Positions 35,882 through 47,900 of a stretch of DNA of 64,000 nt are shown one piece after another; position 1 is the stretch's first letter; each line of letters opens with the position of its first letter. Source of the stretch: Edaphochlamys debaryana. Taxonomy: Eukaryota; Chlorophyta; Chlorophyceae; Chlamydomonadales. Position numbers and translations under genes: made by a program. The notes beneath the pieces are model-generated. The model searched no databases. It saw only the letters and a list, made by a program, of their open reading frames with translations, and was not told where the DNA came from. The stretch lies in NCBI GenBank assembly GCA_016858145.1, contig JAEHOE010000224.1, positions 1 through 64,000 of the forward strand, given 5' to 3'.

Positions 35882-37461
35882 TCACTTCTCCTGCTCCTTC
35901 GCTTGCTGCTGCTGCGCCGCCCTCTGCTGCTCCCTGCTCCGCAGCTCCATCTCGGCCTTCCACTCCAGGAAGCGGGGGATGTTGTGGCGCCCCCCGCCGA
36001 TGAGCAGGAACGTCTCCACCGTCAGGGACTCGGGGAACGCGGGCGCGGGGCCGAGGGCGGGGGAGGAAGTGATGGCGGGGGCGGGGCTGTTGCTGGCTGA
36101 GGGCTTGGCTGGGCTCGAGCTGCAGCAGGGCGAGGCGGCGGGTGCGAGAGCGGTGCCCGGGGCCGCCGCGGCGAGGGAGGTCCGTGAGGAGGCGGGGGAG
36201 GCCCTCGAGGGCGTCGACATGAGGGAGGCGAAGGCGCAGCTCGAGCGGCAGGAGGAGGCGCGGGAGGTGGGGGCCGAGGGCGGTGCAGAGTGGCAAGACG
36301 ATGAGTTGTCCTCAGCGGAAGAGCCACCGCCTAGGGAGAAGGCCGGGCCGGCGAAAGCGCCTGAGGCCGCCGCCGCCGCCGCCGAGGCGAGCTGGGACGC
36401 ATCAAACCCCGCCACCCAGCACGCCCCGCCGCCGGGTGTCGGCACGGTGGGCCCCCACTGGTGCGCGGACGCCTCCTCTTGAGCCAGGGCTGCCGCTGCG
36501 TCGTAGGCAGCGGTGGTGATGACCACCCCGCCCTCCTCCTCCTCCTCCCGCCCCTCCTCCTCCCCCTGCGCCTCGTCGGTGTGCTGGCGGTAGGGGCGGC
36601 GGCGAAGCGCCTGCTGGGCCCTCCGGCGGGCGGCCCGGAAGGCGTCCCGCACGGCCTGGGTAGCGCTTGAGAGGGTGGGGTGCTTGGAGCGGCCCAGCCT
36701 TGACAGGAGAGCGGTCCAGGCGCCGTGCTGTGAATAGGCCCTGGGGATAAGAGTGAAGGTAAGAAGGGAGCGTCAGCCCGCGAGCGCCCTTGCCCTTGCC
36801 CGGCCTGTCACGCATGCCGTTCCACCTCATCCTGCCTCATCCCAACCCCTTGCCCATCCACTCACTGCGATGGGGGGTGCATGGCTCCTGCTTGGCGCGT
36901 GGGGGCCTGGAAGCTGCCCAGCGCCGCCGACGAAGAGGAGCCGCCGGCGGATTCAGCAGGCAGCAGGATGTGGGTGAAGGAGTCATGAGACCTACATACA
37001 CGCGGCAGCGGAGGGGGCCGAGCGAACGAGATTATACACGAAGTCAGGGGGTTGTAGGCTCGTGTCCGAACTCTCCGAAGGGTGCGGTAGGACGGGGATA
37101 GGGAGGCCGAGAGGGGCAGCAGGCTCAGGCTCCATACATGACCCCCCTGGACTGAACTGGTTGCTTGGGAGGAACTCACCGCATGCCCTCGCCGCCTCCG
37201 TGTGAGAGCTTGCAACCTTGTCCTAGCCACACCTCCTCGAAAGGCCTGCGGCAAGAGGCGAAGCAAGGGCTTGAGTGTCACGCGCCGGCGTCGCCAGGGC
37301 ATGGAGGTTGGCGCGAGGGCCGCGCTACCGCACCGGCCCCGCGGTTGTGCTCGCTGAGAAGCAGGATACGCATAAGAAACATAGCACGGCGGGGCTGCAC
37401 CGATAACTCACATATCGGCGAGGCCGCGCGGTGCCGCCAGCGTGCGCATCGACATCGCCAT
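35882..37461 (-). CDS. Orphan 366-residue protein
   Basis: Exons: 37412-37461, 37180-37245, 36866-36991, 35882-36740. Phases agree over 1101 nt. The ATG at 37461 is the first in frame after an upstream stop-free region of no coding character. The N-terminus reads MAMSMRTLAAPRGLADMPFE, then short conserved-looking pieces (EEVWLGQGCK; SHDSFTHILLP). Exon 4 begins with a basic helix (AVRDAFRAARRRAQQALRRR), passes through an acidic Glu run and long Ser/Ala/Pro low-complexity sequence, and ends in a charged helix (RFLEWKAEMELRSREQQ) with a Gln run. No membrane segment. I do not recognise the family. An N-terminal organelle-targeting peptide is possible (small, Arg/Ser/Ala-rich) but not certain. Confidence 0.7.
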
Positions 37462-39376
37462 GGTCCGCCGTCGTCCCTGCGCATCAGGATGGGAGGGACA
37501 CACCATTAGCGAAAGAGCTATGAATGCATGGATTGGGTCCGGCTCCAGCTGGGCCGACGTTACGCTCGGGTTTGCCAGTTGCGCGACTACAGGATCAGCA
37601 CGAACACCGCTGAAGCCCCGAGCCAGCGCCCTGTGCCCCCGACGTCCGCTACACTCACTGTTACTGGGGTCAAGAAGGTAATGCGTGGTCGCGCGGGCCG
37701 AGCGCTTGCCAACGCCGGGGAAGGCGGCCGAGATGACACGCGACGACGAAAGCCAGGAAGAGCCGCTGCTTGTGGGTCTGTTCGCCGGGGTCGATGATAA
37801 CAAGCTGATTGAGCTGAAAGGAAGCTGATCGGGTAATGAAAGGGGCCAGGCGAGCTGGGGCGCCTTATCTCCAGCCCCCTCGAAGGCGTGTCGGCCTGTG
37901 CGTGTCGCTGCCGTACAGTCCATGTTGGGTGCAGGTCAAGCGCTGAGGCGGCCTTCGCAGCCCACAGGACAGCTTAATCCACGAGCTCCCGAGCGCCAGT
38001 TGAGGGGCCGGGCGCTCCGCCGTAGCGGTCAAAGGCGGTCAACGCTGACCGCTGGCCTAGCGAAGCCGCCCGCCCTGGCCAGAAAGGCTGGGGGCGACCG
38101 CCCCTTCATACGCCGGAAGCTATCCAACAGCATTATGGACTGTGCTGAAGCAGCTCTGGCGTCCTTGCGCGAGTTTGTTTGCGGCGATGCTCCCGATGGC
38201 GATTCTCTGCCGCAGGCACCCTTGCAGTATCCCTAGGTCCAGACCGCGAGACCAAGCTAGGAGCTAACCAGGAAGAGTTGTTAGGGCTGGCAAGCAGCTG
38301 CAGCGTGTCTCCGGCCTCAGCGCGTCCGTTCTTGCCAGCATCGTGCCCTATCGTGCCCAAAGCGTGTGGGGCTGCCATCGTGTGGGGCTGAGCTTCCTGG
38401 AGTGTGGCCTGTGTTGCTGTGGCCGTGTGGGGGTGGAATGCGCGTTAGCGGTGCGGGTAGGGACGCCTTGCAGCGGCGCCCATCGCGCGCGGTAAGGCCA
38501 CAGCGCGGGAGGGGGGGCAGCAGCAGCGCCGGTGCTTTCCCCTCCCTCGCCTGCAGCAGCACCAGCCGGCCCGCACCCGGCGGGGGCCTCAGCGTCCTGC
38601 CGCACCACGCCGCAGCGTGCGCCAGGGCCGCGCAGCTCGTTTGCAGTCCTTCGCCAGGACATGCCTCTCCCCCAGGCTCCCCCCGCCTCGGGCCCTCGCC
38701 GGCTCGCCCCTGCTGCAAGCCCCTTGCTACGGCTTCTAGCCCGCGCTTCGTCCCGTCGCGCCGGCCTCCCTCGCCCATGGACATTTCCACCGCGAGAGGG
38801 GGCCCATCTTCGTGCCGTGCTGCCGTGGCCTCTCCAGCCATCCAGGGAAGCCCCTCTCCCTGCAGTGGAGTTGAGGACCCACCCAGTAAGGCTCCTCTCC
38901 GTTGCATGCCTCTTCGGAGCGTGTCATTCAGATCAGCAGCTGAAGGCCGACCCACATCAGCCGCCGTCTCCACGCTCTTCCCATGAACGTCATTTGCCGG
39001 CCAGCCAGTAGACGGCGCATCCACGCCGCGCTCCATCCCAGGTCCCAGGTCCCAGGTTCGTGGCCGGCCTTCGTCCCCCTTCAAGCTATCAGCCACGCCA
39101 GCCGCCGCCAGGCGCCGACCCACATCAGCCGCCGTGTCCACGCCGCCCTCCGTACCACACTGCACGATCCTGGGGAACTGGGACAACACACCAACACGCC
39201 CACTCCATCGGAGCCGCCCGCTGGCACGCAGCCTCTCAAAACACACACCCGCTCCCGGGCACCCGGACAGGCCGCCTGTCTGCCCTCGCCTACCCACGAG
39301 CCCAGCCATCAGCCAGCGCCGCCTGCCCCGAAGCTCTGCTGGCACGGGCTCTGCCACCCCACACCCTACACCTTGT
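37462..39376. other. 1.9-kb stretch without a supported gene
   Basis: 5' flank of the 37.5-kb gene and 3' flank of the TauE/SafE gene. A long minus-strand frame (38317-39357) exists but is explained by GC-rich sequence. A 28-bp direct repeat lies at 38947-38974 and 39115-39142. Confidence 0.5.
38947..39142. repeat. 28-bp direct repeat, two copies
   Basis: CCGACCCACATCAGCCGCCG followed by T(C/G)TCCACG occurs at 38947-38974 and 39115-39142, 168 bp apart, with one mismatch. Confidence 0.85.
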
Positions 39377-42300
39377 CTAGGCGGGCTTGCTGGCCGCCTG
39401 CGCCACCACCTCGGCGGCCTTCTTGGCCGGCCCAGCCCCCGCCAGTGTCTTGCGCCCCAGGAAGAGCATGCCGCACACGAAGACCCACTCCAGGGCCCAG
39501 TCGGGCAGGCTCAGGGCCACTCGCCCGCCTGCGGGGAGGGTAGGAGGGCAGGGGAGGGAGGAGGGGTGAGGGGAGGTTGGAAGGACTACAGGCCGTCAAG
39601 GGTGGTGCGGGGCGCACTGGGCCTGCTGTGTGAAGCCTCAGCAATCGATGAGGCGGAGCCTGCATCCTGCTGCCGTCGATCGCGCCGCTCATTCCATTTC
39701 ACCAATTAAGGAAATGGCATAGGGGCCAGCCTTAGGGTGGAAGCAAACTGGCGAGCCTGCACCCTGCTGCCGTCTGCTGCACCCCGGCGCTCTTCCCACG
39801 CCACCCCGTCCGTGCCCCCCCAGGTACGGCACCCACCCGCGCTGCTCCCCACGAAGGTGCCCGCCGCCAGCCCCGCGGCCATGCGCCAGTCCACGTTGCC
39901 CAGGCGGGCGTGCTGGGGGGGGGGGGCAGGGGGGGAAAAGGGAGGGGAAGGAGGGGGCGTGTGTGTTTTGTGACACGGGGTCGCGAAGTGGAGTGGGGGA
40001 AGGTCGGGATCAAATAGGGTGAGACGACGGTTCAACTTGGTTGGCAAGTGTCCCTTGGTCGGCGGGGCATGCTGCCAAGCTCCTTTCGCTGGAGAGGGCC
40101 AGGCTGCCAAGGTCCTAGCACGAACAGCTAGGGAAACCCCTCCCTGCGCCACCACAGAGCCACGAGTCCCCCAACCCACCTGTGCCAGGCCGACCAGGGA
40201 GGGCACGACCATGGCTGCAGGGAATGAAGAGACAGGCAACGACTGTTACTATGGCTGACGCCGACCGAATTAGCAGGTTGGGGAATAGGTTAATGTGAGC
40301 GGTGAAGGGAAAACGGGTGAAAGCACTGGGGACGCGGGAGATGGCGAACTATCCGGAACCTGCCCCGGATCCCGGTCGTGCTCACCCGTGAGGGAGGTGC
40401 CCAGCACTGAGAGCTGAGGGAGGCCCGTGGCGAGTGTGAGCAGGGGGGTCACGATGGTGCTGGGGGGTGGGGGGGGGGGGGGGAGGGGCATGGGGGGGAG
40501 AGGGATTAAGGGAGCGAGGAAGGTCGAACTGCAAATGGAAGAGGGAGCGAGTGGCGGGACTACCGATAGTCTTGAAGCTCCCCACGAGCTCCCAGCATGC
40601 CGGCGATCGTGGACCCCACCCCACCCCACCCCCCAGCTTCAGACCCTACGATCAGGGTCCCGCCAGGCTGCGCGCCCCTTCCCTCCCGCCCCCATAAACC
40701 CCCTTGCCCCCCCGTCCACATGCCACCCCCCTACCCTCCGAACACGACTCACCCGCCCCCGATGCCCAGCAGGCCGGACGCGAAGCCCGCCACAGCGCCC
40801 GTGACCACGAGCACACCGTCCGTCGGCCGCAGCTCCCGCCACTTCAGCACCGGGCGACCGCCTCCTTGCCCCTCCTTCGCCCCCTCTGCCGCCGCCTCAC
40901 CCCCCGGCACCGCCTTCGCCCCTGCTGCCGCCTCTGCTGTCCCGCCAGCACTGCCGCCGGCGGCGGCGCTTCCAGCCGCGCCCTGGGGCCCGGCCTGGGC
41001 CTGGGCCTGGGCCCCGGCCGGGCCCGGTGCGGGCCCGGCGTGGTGCTTGAAGAGGTACGACTTGAGCGGGACCAGCGGGGCCACCAGGAACAGCCAGTAG
41101 GCCATGAGGCGGCGCAGGGAGGCGCAGTCGAATGCCTTTGTGGCCCTGGCGCCCAGGGGGGTGGTGGCCAGGGCTGAGGCGGCGATGATGGCCGCAGAGG
41201 TGGGGTCCACGGCGCCTGCGGGTGGTGTGCGGGGGACGTTTAGTGAGTCGGGGTCGGAGTGGCCCGCAGAGTAGGAAGGTGATCCCAATGCGAGAGGTGG
41301 TGTCCTGCCCGGCATGTGGTGGGGTCCACGGCGCCTGCGGGGGGTGCACGTGCGTGGGTGGGGTTTGAGGGGCGCGTCGCGAATGCAAGGGGCGAAGCTG
41401 GGTGGGCGGGGAAGGCCTGGGGCTTCGAGGGGCCTGCATCGCACCCCCATAATGATACGTACGGTTGACACAACTCCAGGGGTTCCTCGCCCCGTACAGT
41501 AATGGTTCCAGATTCAGATCTTCGTACGGCAGACCCACCTGATGCGTAGTACACGCTGCCCGCCGCCGCCCCCGTGGTCGCCACAGCGGCCAGAGAGGTG
41601 CCCGAGATGACCCGCTGGGGAATGGCCCTAGAGGGGTTGGGGGGAAAAGAGGACGGGGACAGGGTATGAGATTGGACCGGTACGGCATCATCACATGCAA
41701 GCATCCAAGCGCGGGCCACAGCCGCGGGCTACCGTACGACACCTGATCGCAGGAGCACGTGCCACAGCAGCATCCCAAGCTAACGTTTGGGCGGCTCACC
41801 AAGCACCGGTACAGTCAATCTACCGGGGCCCTCCATGAATGATTACACCCCAATTTGCAGCTCGCGTGCACCCCTGTTTCCAAGCGCTTCGCTTCGTTGA
41901 TGTTCTCTACCCCTGTTTCCCAGATGGGTGCCTCACTTGCAGGCATTGGCGATGATGGGTGAGATGATCACGCCGCCTCCCACGCCCACGAAGGACCCGA
42001 AGACACCCGCAAAGGCGCCCACCGCCACCGCCAGCCGCCGTGCCTTAGCGATGACGGCGGGTGGCACGTCGGCGAGGGCTGGGGAGAAAGGCGCGGGTGG
42101 CAGTGGGGGGCAAGGGTAAAGGGAGGACGGACGAGGGGCAGGGCGGACGAGGGGGCGGTGAAGGAGGAGGAGGAGCGAAGGAGGAGGAGGAGGAGGAGCG
42201 AGGGCACGGTGCTTGCAAGAATAGGCGGGGGTGCCATGTGCGGTCACGACTAGGTCAAAGCATAACATGGGACCTCCACAGGCCGTCCAACGCTTCACCC

Positions 42301-42853
42301 GCCCGAGCAAAAGGCACTCCCGAGCCCGTAATGCGAGCGCACCTGTGCCCATGCTTCGGGTACCCTGCACCGCCTGAATACCCGTGAGAGCGCCAGGCGG
42401 GGGCGCCCATGCTGCGGCCGCGCCCCCTCCCGCCACAGTCCGGAACAGCGGCCCGTAGGAAACGAGCCCCACCACGCGCTGCCGGGCACTCATGTCTAGA
42501 AGGTTGAAAGCTCAGTAACCTCAGGGGATTAGCGTCGGTCCTGCTCGATCGCCTTCCACATGCCTGGGAGCGTTCGGGGACGGGGGGAAGGGGGGCGTGA
42601 AGCAAGGTTTGGGGGCGGGGCGGGTGACGCACGTGGAGGGAGCATCGTCGATGGATGGCCCGGCAAGCTCGACGTGCGAAGCTCCTACGACGTGGCGCCT
42701 ACCCTTCTTCTGAAAGCCTGGTTCCGAGTCCCGGTGCTCCTTGATTTCGCGGTTTGCGAGAGGCTGGTACGCGACGGGGACTAGAATCCCAGCGATGAAC
42801 AGGCAGGCGCCAGCAATGACCGCAACCTGCTTAAGTTTCTGGGCCTCCACCAT
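39377..42853 (-). CDS. TauE/SafE-family anion (sulfite/organosulfonate) exporter
   Basis: Exons: 42703-42853, 42382-42495, 41937-42078, 41539-41627, 40753-41215, 40386-40459, 40180-40214, 39837-39912, 39377-39528. Phases agree over 1296 nt, 431 residues. The family moves sulfite or sulfonates across membranes using two similar halves, each opening with a Gly-rich turn. Both are visible: GSFVGVGGGVIISP near residue 120 and GLLGIGGGTIVTP near residue 318. Hydrophobic spans surround each, and after the second come GLPQLSVLGTSL and VVPSLVGLAQ, typical of the family. The N-terminus has a membrane span (VAVIAGACLFIAGILVPVAY). The two halves are joined by a long Ala/Gly/Gln-rich loop (about residues 235-290) that the usual family lacks. 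An echo of exon 5's start lies at 41316-41345. Confidence 0.85.
41316..41345 (-). repeat. Echo of the 3' splice site and start of exon 40753-41215
   Basis: GGTGGGGTCCACGGCGCCTG plus CGGG repeats the exon's first ~14 bases and acceptor at 41200-41222, about 120 bp upstream in the transcript. Translation GAVDPT matches the real exon. Confidence 0.85.
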
Positions 42854-44932
42854 GAGCGGGCACGCGGGCAATGGGGCTATGTGGGTGGGTTTGAGGAAGC
42901 GACTCAGCGACTGGTCACAGGCCGCGCTTCAGGAGTTGTCAAGCAGCTGCCGACGTTCGTAAGTGGCGCGGTGTGCAGTTGCAAGCATATCTAGCAAGGC
43001 AAATGAGCGGAGGCCAGCATGGTTCACGGGTTTACGCACATACACGCCCTGACAGCCCCGCCCATCCCCTCGGCCGGGGCGTCGGCCGCAGTTGAATTGT
43101 GCACTGTGCAGCCCTCGCTTCCTCACAACCTTGAAGACCCACCTCCCTACGTTTTACCCCCCAGATCGCCTTACTGGAATCCCACATCGCTGACTGCGCC
43201 GGGCCGCGTCGTGTGGTCGACACGCGGCCGTTCCGCACCGCGCCTGCACCGCGCCAAGAAGCCAGTGCCGACATCAGGGACCCACGCTCTACTGGGACCA
43301 TCGCCTGCATCCGCTACGCTGCACGCCGCCTGCGAGAACAGCATCCCCTGGCCCCCTGCATCCGCTACGCTGCACGCCGCCTGCGAGAACAGTATCCCCT
43401 GGCCCCCTGCATCCGCGCCTGTGCCGGCTCCAACGGCTCCAACAACGAGGAGCTCGTATGTCCGCGCCGAGGCAGCCCAGCGCGGCTGTACACCTGCCAG
43501 GTGCGCCCTGCGTGGACCCGCAGGCCATGGCCGGACCGCCCCAACCACAGCCGTGAAGGAGAGAGCAGTGCCTGACACAAAATGATAGAGAAGTAGATTC
43601 TGCGGTGAGCGTCTGCGGTAAGTCAAGCTTTGTGAGGCGGACAAGACCTCACGTTCGGCCTTCAGGCGTGTGATCCATCGGTTCCGGCAAATGCAAATGA
43701 AGTGTTGCAACTACCGCCGCAATACATATCTCGCAATCTCTCTGGCCAACATGCATGCAGATGCAGGCGACGTGCGCCACGGCGTCCATCACCCGCCCGC
43801 CTAGGGGCAACCTCGACCTCCCTGCCAGGCTGCCTCAGCGCCTCAGCCCTCCAGGGCGGCGCCTGGAAAGCCGCTACCGTAGCCGTGACGGGCCCCCCAC
43901 ACGCCCTTTCTGTGTGAAGGCAACTTTCGCACCACCCATTGACCCATACAGCTATATTCCAAACCTTCGCATCAATCCCCCGGCCACCAATCAAAACGGT
44001 TGACCCTATGCACATTGCTCTTTAACCATTCAACTTTGCCTTCTATCCCGCTTTCCAAGGCGGGAGCGGGATACTTCGAGCGTCTCCGAAAGGGAAAGTG
44101 CACCCTGAACCAGGGCAGGATTGCCCTTAACCACGTATACCGTTGTGAACAATTGCGAGCGCCAAGTCAAGCCTCAGGGGCCTCGGCGAAGTCACACGTT
44201 CCGTTATGGCCGCACAACAGCAACACATGCCCCGCCCCCCATCGAGCCAGGATCATTCGATCGAAACAATCCCCGATTTCTGCGATGTCGATAAGCTGAA
44301 GCGACGCCCGTTCGAAGACGGCACCCCTGGGCTGACTGCCCTCAAACCTCGTGTATTGCCTCGACAACGCCACGGCGCCCCCCCTTAGGAAGGATTGTGC
44401 GTGGCCGCTATCCCTTGCTAGCGCTGCTGGCGCCAGGCTGCAGATCACGACGATACGGCCTCAGCCCCAGCCCGGGCGCCCAAGCCGCACTATTCACAAA
44501 TATTGTCAGACCAAAAGACAGTGTTGCAGCCTCCTCCGGTGTTGCACCGGCATATATGTAGTGGCCGCGATCGGGGCGGCTCCGCTCCGCTCAGCGCCCG
44601 CACCACAGGCATCAGCAGCGGCAGTCGCCCGCCGGTGCACCGCCCGCCTGCACCAACCAAGCCCTCCCTTGGTGCCGCCGCCCCAAGCAAGCGGGCGGGT
44701 GCCGGTGCATAGCTCCGCCATCTCCCCGTGTCAGCTGGGAGGGAGCAGCTCCCGCGGCCCGGATCGCGGGTCAGTCCCGGCTCCACCCTCTGCCATCTAG
44801 GGGAGGGTAGCTGCCAGGCAGCTGCCGGTCGAGCCGCCGGACGAAGCCGCCGCCGCCGACATCGCGTCCCAGGCCGCCCGCCGCCGCCGCCCCAACGGCC
44901 GGGTCCGGTTGCCGTTACGGTTACGGTTGCGG
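42854..44932. other. 2-kb stretch without a supported gene
   Basis: 5' flank of the TauE/SafE gene and 3' flank of the ECM glycoprotein gene. No splice-supported frame. Contains a tandem duplication at 43304-43416 and, at 44909-44934, a short GTTACG-type run touching the ECM stop codon. Confidence 0.5.
43304..43416. repeat. ~52-bp tandem duplication
   Basis: The segment CTGCATCCGCTACGCTGCAC through GGCCCC starts at 43304 and again at 43356. A third start, CTGCATCCGC, lies at 43407. The two full units differ by about one base. Confidence 0.9.
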
Positions 44933-47900
44933 TTAGATTAGTAAGCAGCAGTAGTAGTTCCACATGCCGTTGCTGCAGAAGCCCAGGGTGGGGGGGCTGG
45001 AGCAGTTGAAGCATAGCGGGGTGGGGTTGGCCTGGGGCAAGGGTGGGAAGGGTGGGTTTGAGGGGTGCGGTGTCAGGGGGGTGGGAGGGTGGGGGGTGGG
45101 GAAGGGGGGCGGGAGCGCGCGTAAGTGCCGGGCGCAAGAGGCACACGTGGTGGCCGCGGGGTGGGAGAGCAGAGGTGGGAGCGGGGGCGAGGGCTGGGCG
45201 GGCATCGGGAGCGCCAGGAGTGGGAGTAAGGGTCACGCGTCGTGCGCCGGGAGAGGGTACTGCTGCAAGCTCTGCCTCAGGCCACGGGACTATGATGGCC
45301 GCCATTACAAGACCCCTGCCAGGGGTCCCGGTCCCAGAGCGAGGGGGACGGTACTGCCGGCAGACCCGGCCTGGGACCAAATCTCGGACCGCCCACTCTT
45401 AACCCCAACCCAACATCCCGACACTCGGAATTTGGACCCCGGCCCGACCTTGCTGAACTTGTTGAGCGTGTTGATCTTGGCGGTGGTGGTGGAGGCAATG
45501 AAGGCGCAGGACGTGAAGCAGGCGTTGTAGCAGCTGTTCTGGAGCACGCGCGGCTGGTTGCAGGTCTGGGCGAGGCGTCGGCGACAGGGAACAAGCCATA
45601 TGAAGAATCGAAGAGAGCCCCCTTCGCCTTGACCTTCATTGGCCCTCAAGCCCCTCTCGCAGCCCCCCCCCCAAATGGTACCCTCCCTCCAGACCCCACC
45701 CAAAAGCCTTGTGTCCGAGGACCCTAGCCCCAGAGACCACGGCAGCACTTCAGGAACATCCGGCAACATCACCCTGGAACATCCCCTCACCGAGCAGGCG
45801 CCCCCGGCCTGCCTGGCGCCTCAGTCGGGTTTCCTTCCCACGCTTCGGCCCAAGCCCCCTCACCGAATAGGTGCCCCCAATGGCACAAGCGACGGGCAAG
45901 GAGCTGGTGCCGCCCAGGGGCAGACCGCAGCCCGTGCCCCAGCCGTGCCAGTAGGGGGCATCACAGGTGGGGCAGCACCAGCCGCCGCGGGAGACGAGGC
46001 TGCGGGCGCGTGGGGGGAGAGGGGATGGAATTTGAAGAATATGGGAACCGGAGATCGAGAAGTGGTGGCGGCAGTCCGTGGGGAGAGGGGAGGGGGGAGG
46101 GAGAGAGGCGCGGAGGGGAGTTGAGGGGGGCGGGAGGTAGGAAAGGGGAGTGACAAGTGGCTGGGTGGGAAGGGGAGGGGGCGCATCGCACGTTGAGTGG
46201 CACTTACGGTGCGGGAGGCAAAGGGCGCGACCCAAGCAATGGACCCAAAGACTTGTGGCGCATCACGCACGCATGCATGCATGCCCGGCGGGCCTGGGCC
46301 CCGAGACTCGTGGAGCCCCTCTGATGCCCAACCGCTTGTACTGCGCGCACCTGTACTTGATGTTGTGCGCCGTCACGCGCACCGTCACGTTGGACTGCAG
46401 GTCGACGTACTGATCCACGAGACTGAACGGCCCGTCGAAGTACCGCCCCAGCACGCCGCCTGCGGGGCGTCCGGCCGAGCCAGGGGGGGCAGGAGGGTTG
46501 AGCAGGGGCCCACAGGCGGGTCGGTGGACAGGTGGGTCGGTGCCCCCCGCCCACGCACTGCACCCTCAACCCTCTCCCAGCATGAGCTCTGCCTGTCCCA
46601 ATCGAGATCCCGCCCTCCGACCCCGCGCATGCAGCCGCTAGTGCGGCCACCTCCCTCCCAGCGCTGCACTCTACCCGTCGGGTCGCAGGGCTCCCCGTGC
46701 ACCCCCTCCCTCCCAACCAACTGCTCTTCCACTCCCGCATACTTCTGGAGACACCACACCGGCGGCGCTGACGAAACATGCCCAGGCACATTTGCGTTCC
46801 CGCGTTTCCAATACCCTCGGATACCACTCAATGCACGCACCCGCGAGCGATGTGTCCGACGCGTTGGGTCGCAGGTAGGGGCTGGCGAGGCAGATGGTGT
46901 CGTTGGCGCTCTCCCCGGGCAAGGGGATGGAGGTGAGGTCGATCCCAACGTACTGACCGTCGTTGGCGGTTATCTGTTGGGAGGTACGGCAAGGGGGTCG
47001 CACAGGGGTGTTTCAGGGCCAGTTGGGCGTATGCCGGGCTGCTCGTGTAAGCCATGGAACTGTGTGTATGGAATGCTCAGGGTACCCCTGGAGGACAGGT
47101 CACGCGCACACGGCCCCGACTTGCCTGAGCCGGCTTGCCGTTGACAATTGCTATGAGATCTGGAATCCTCTTGACTGCGGGCGGCAGAGGACGAAGGGAC
47201 ACATGGGCAAAGTCTGGATGCAAAGGAACACAACCTTTCACAGCAAAGCCCGCCACCCCGCTCAGCCCCCCCCCCCACCCCTCTCCAAGCTGTACGCGCG
47301 GTCCGCACACTGACCAAAACACGAACAAAGAGCTTTACTGCCAAGCCGACTCGATTTGGACTGGACTGGACTGAACTGGACCGGACCAGACCGGACCGTG
47401 TCACCCTGGACTCACCGGTCTCCAGCCGCAGCTCGGTCACACCCTTGCGCTGCGCGTCCGCACACCCGATCGCATTCGCAAACGGCGATCTCGGAAACGC
47501 CGCCGTGTCCACCGGCGACGCCGGGGGGTCGGGGCTCGGGGCGGGTGGGGGCAGGGGCGCTAGCGTGGGGTCCTTCACGTCGGTTGTCCCCGAGCGTGGG
47601 ACCGAGGGTGGCGGAAAAGCCTTCCCGTCGGCACCCGACTGCGCGTGGCGCCGGCGGGAGGTGTAGTCGGCGCGTGGGTAGGTGAGGCTGAAGCAGAGCT
47701 GCGGACCCGCGGTTCGATTCCAAATGGGCAGGCGGATGATGGAGAGGACGAGGGAGTCGAAGCTGTTGAGCAACAGGGGCAGCGGCAAGGGAAAAGGGGT
47801 GAGGGGTGCTGGGGTCAGGGCGCAAGGTGCAGGAAGAATTGCGAGCAGGTGCACCGTGCCAAGGAGAGGTGCAGGGAGCGGTGCGGATTGATGTGGGTCG

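Noticed and set aside
38317..39357. 346-residue minus-strand frame downstream of the TauE/SafE stop
   Set aside because: No splice signals, Gly/Arg/Ala composition expected of random GC-rich sequence, and it contains a direct repeat.
44909..44934. GTTACG/GTTGCG run as telomere-like repeat
   Set aside because: Does not match the algal TTTTAGGG telomere repeat, is only four units long and abuts a stop codon.
46206..46249. Candidate exon between 46351-46459 and 45864-45999 (ends at a strong |GTAAGTG donor)
   Set aside because: Including it breaks the frame; joining 46351-46459 directly to 45864-45999 keeps the Cys-rich frame open.
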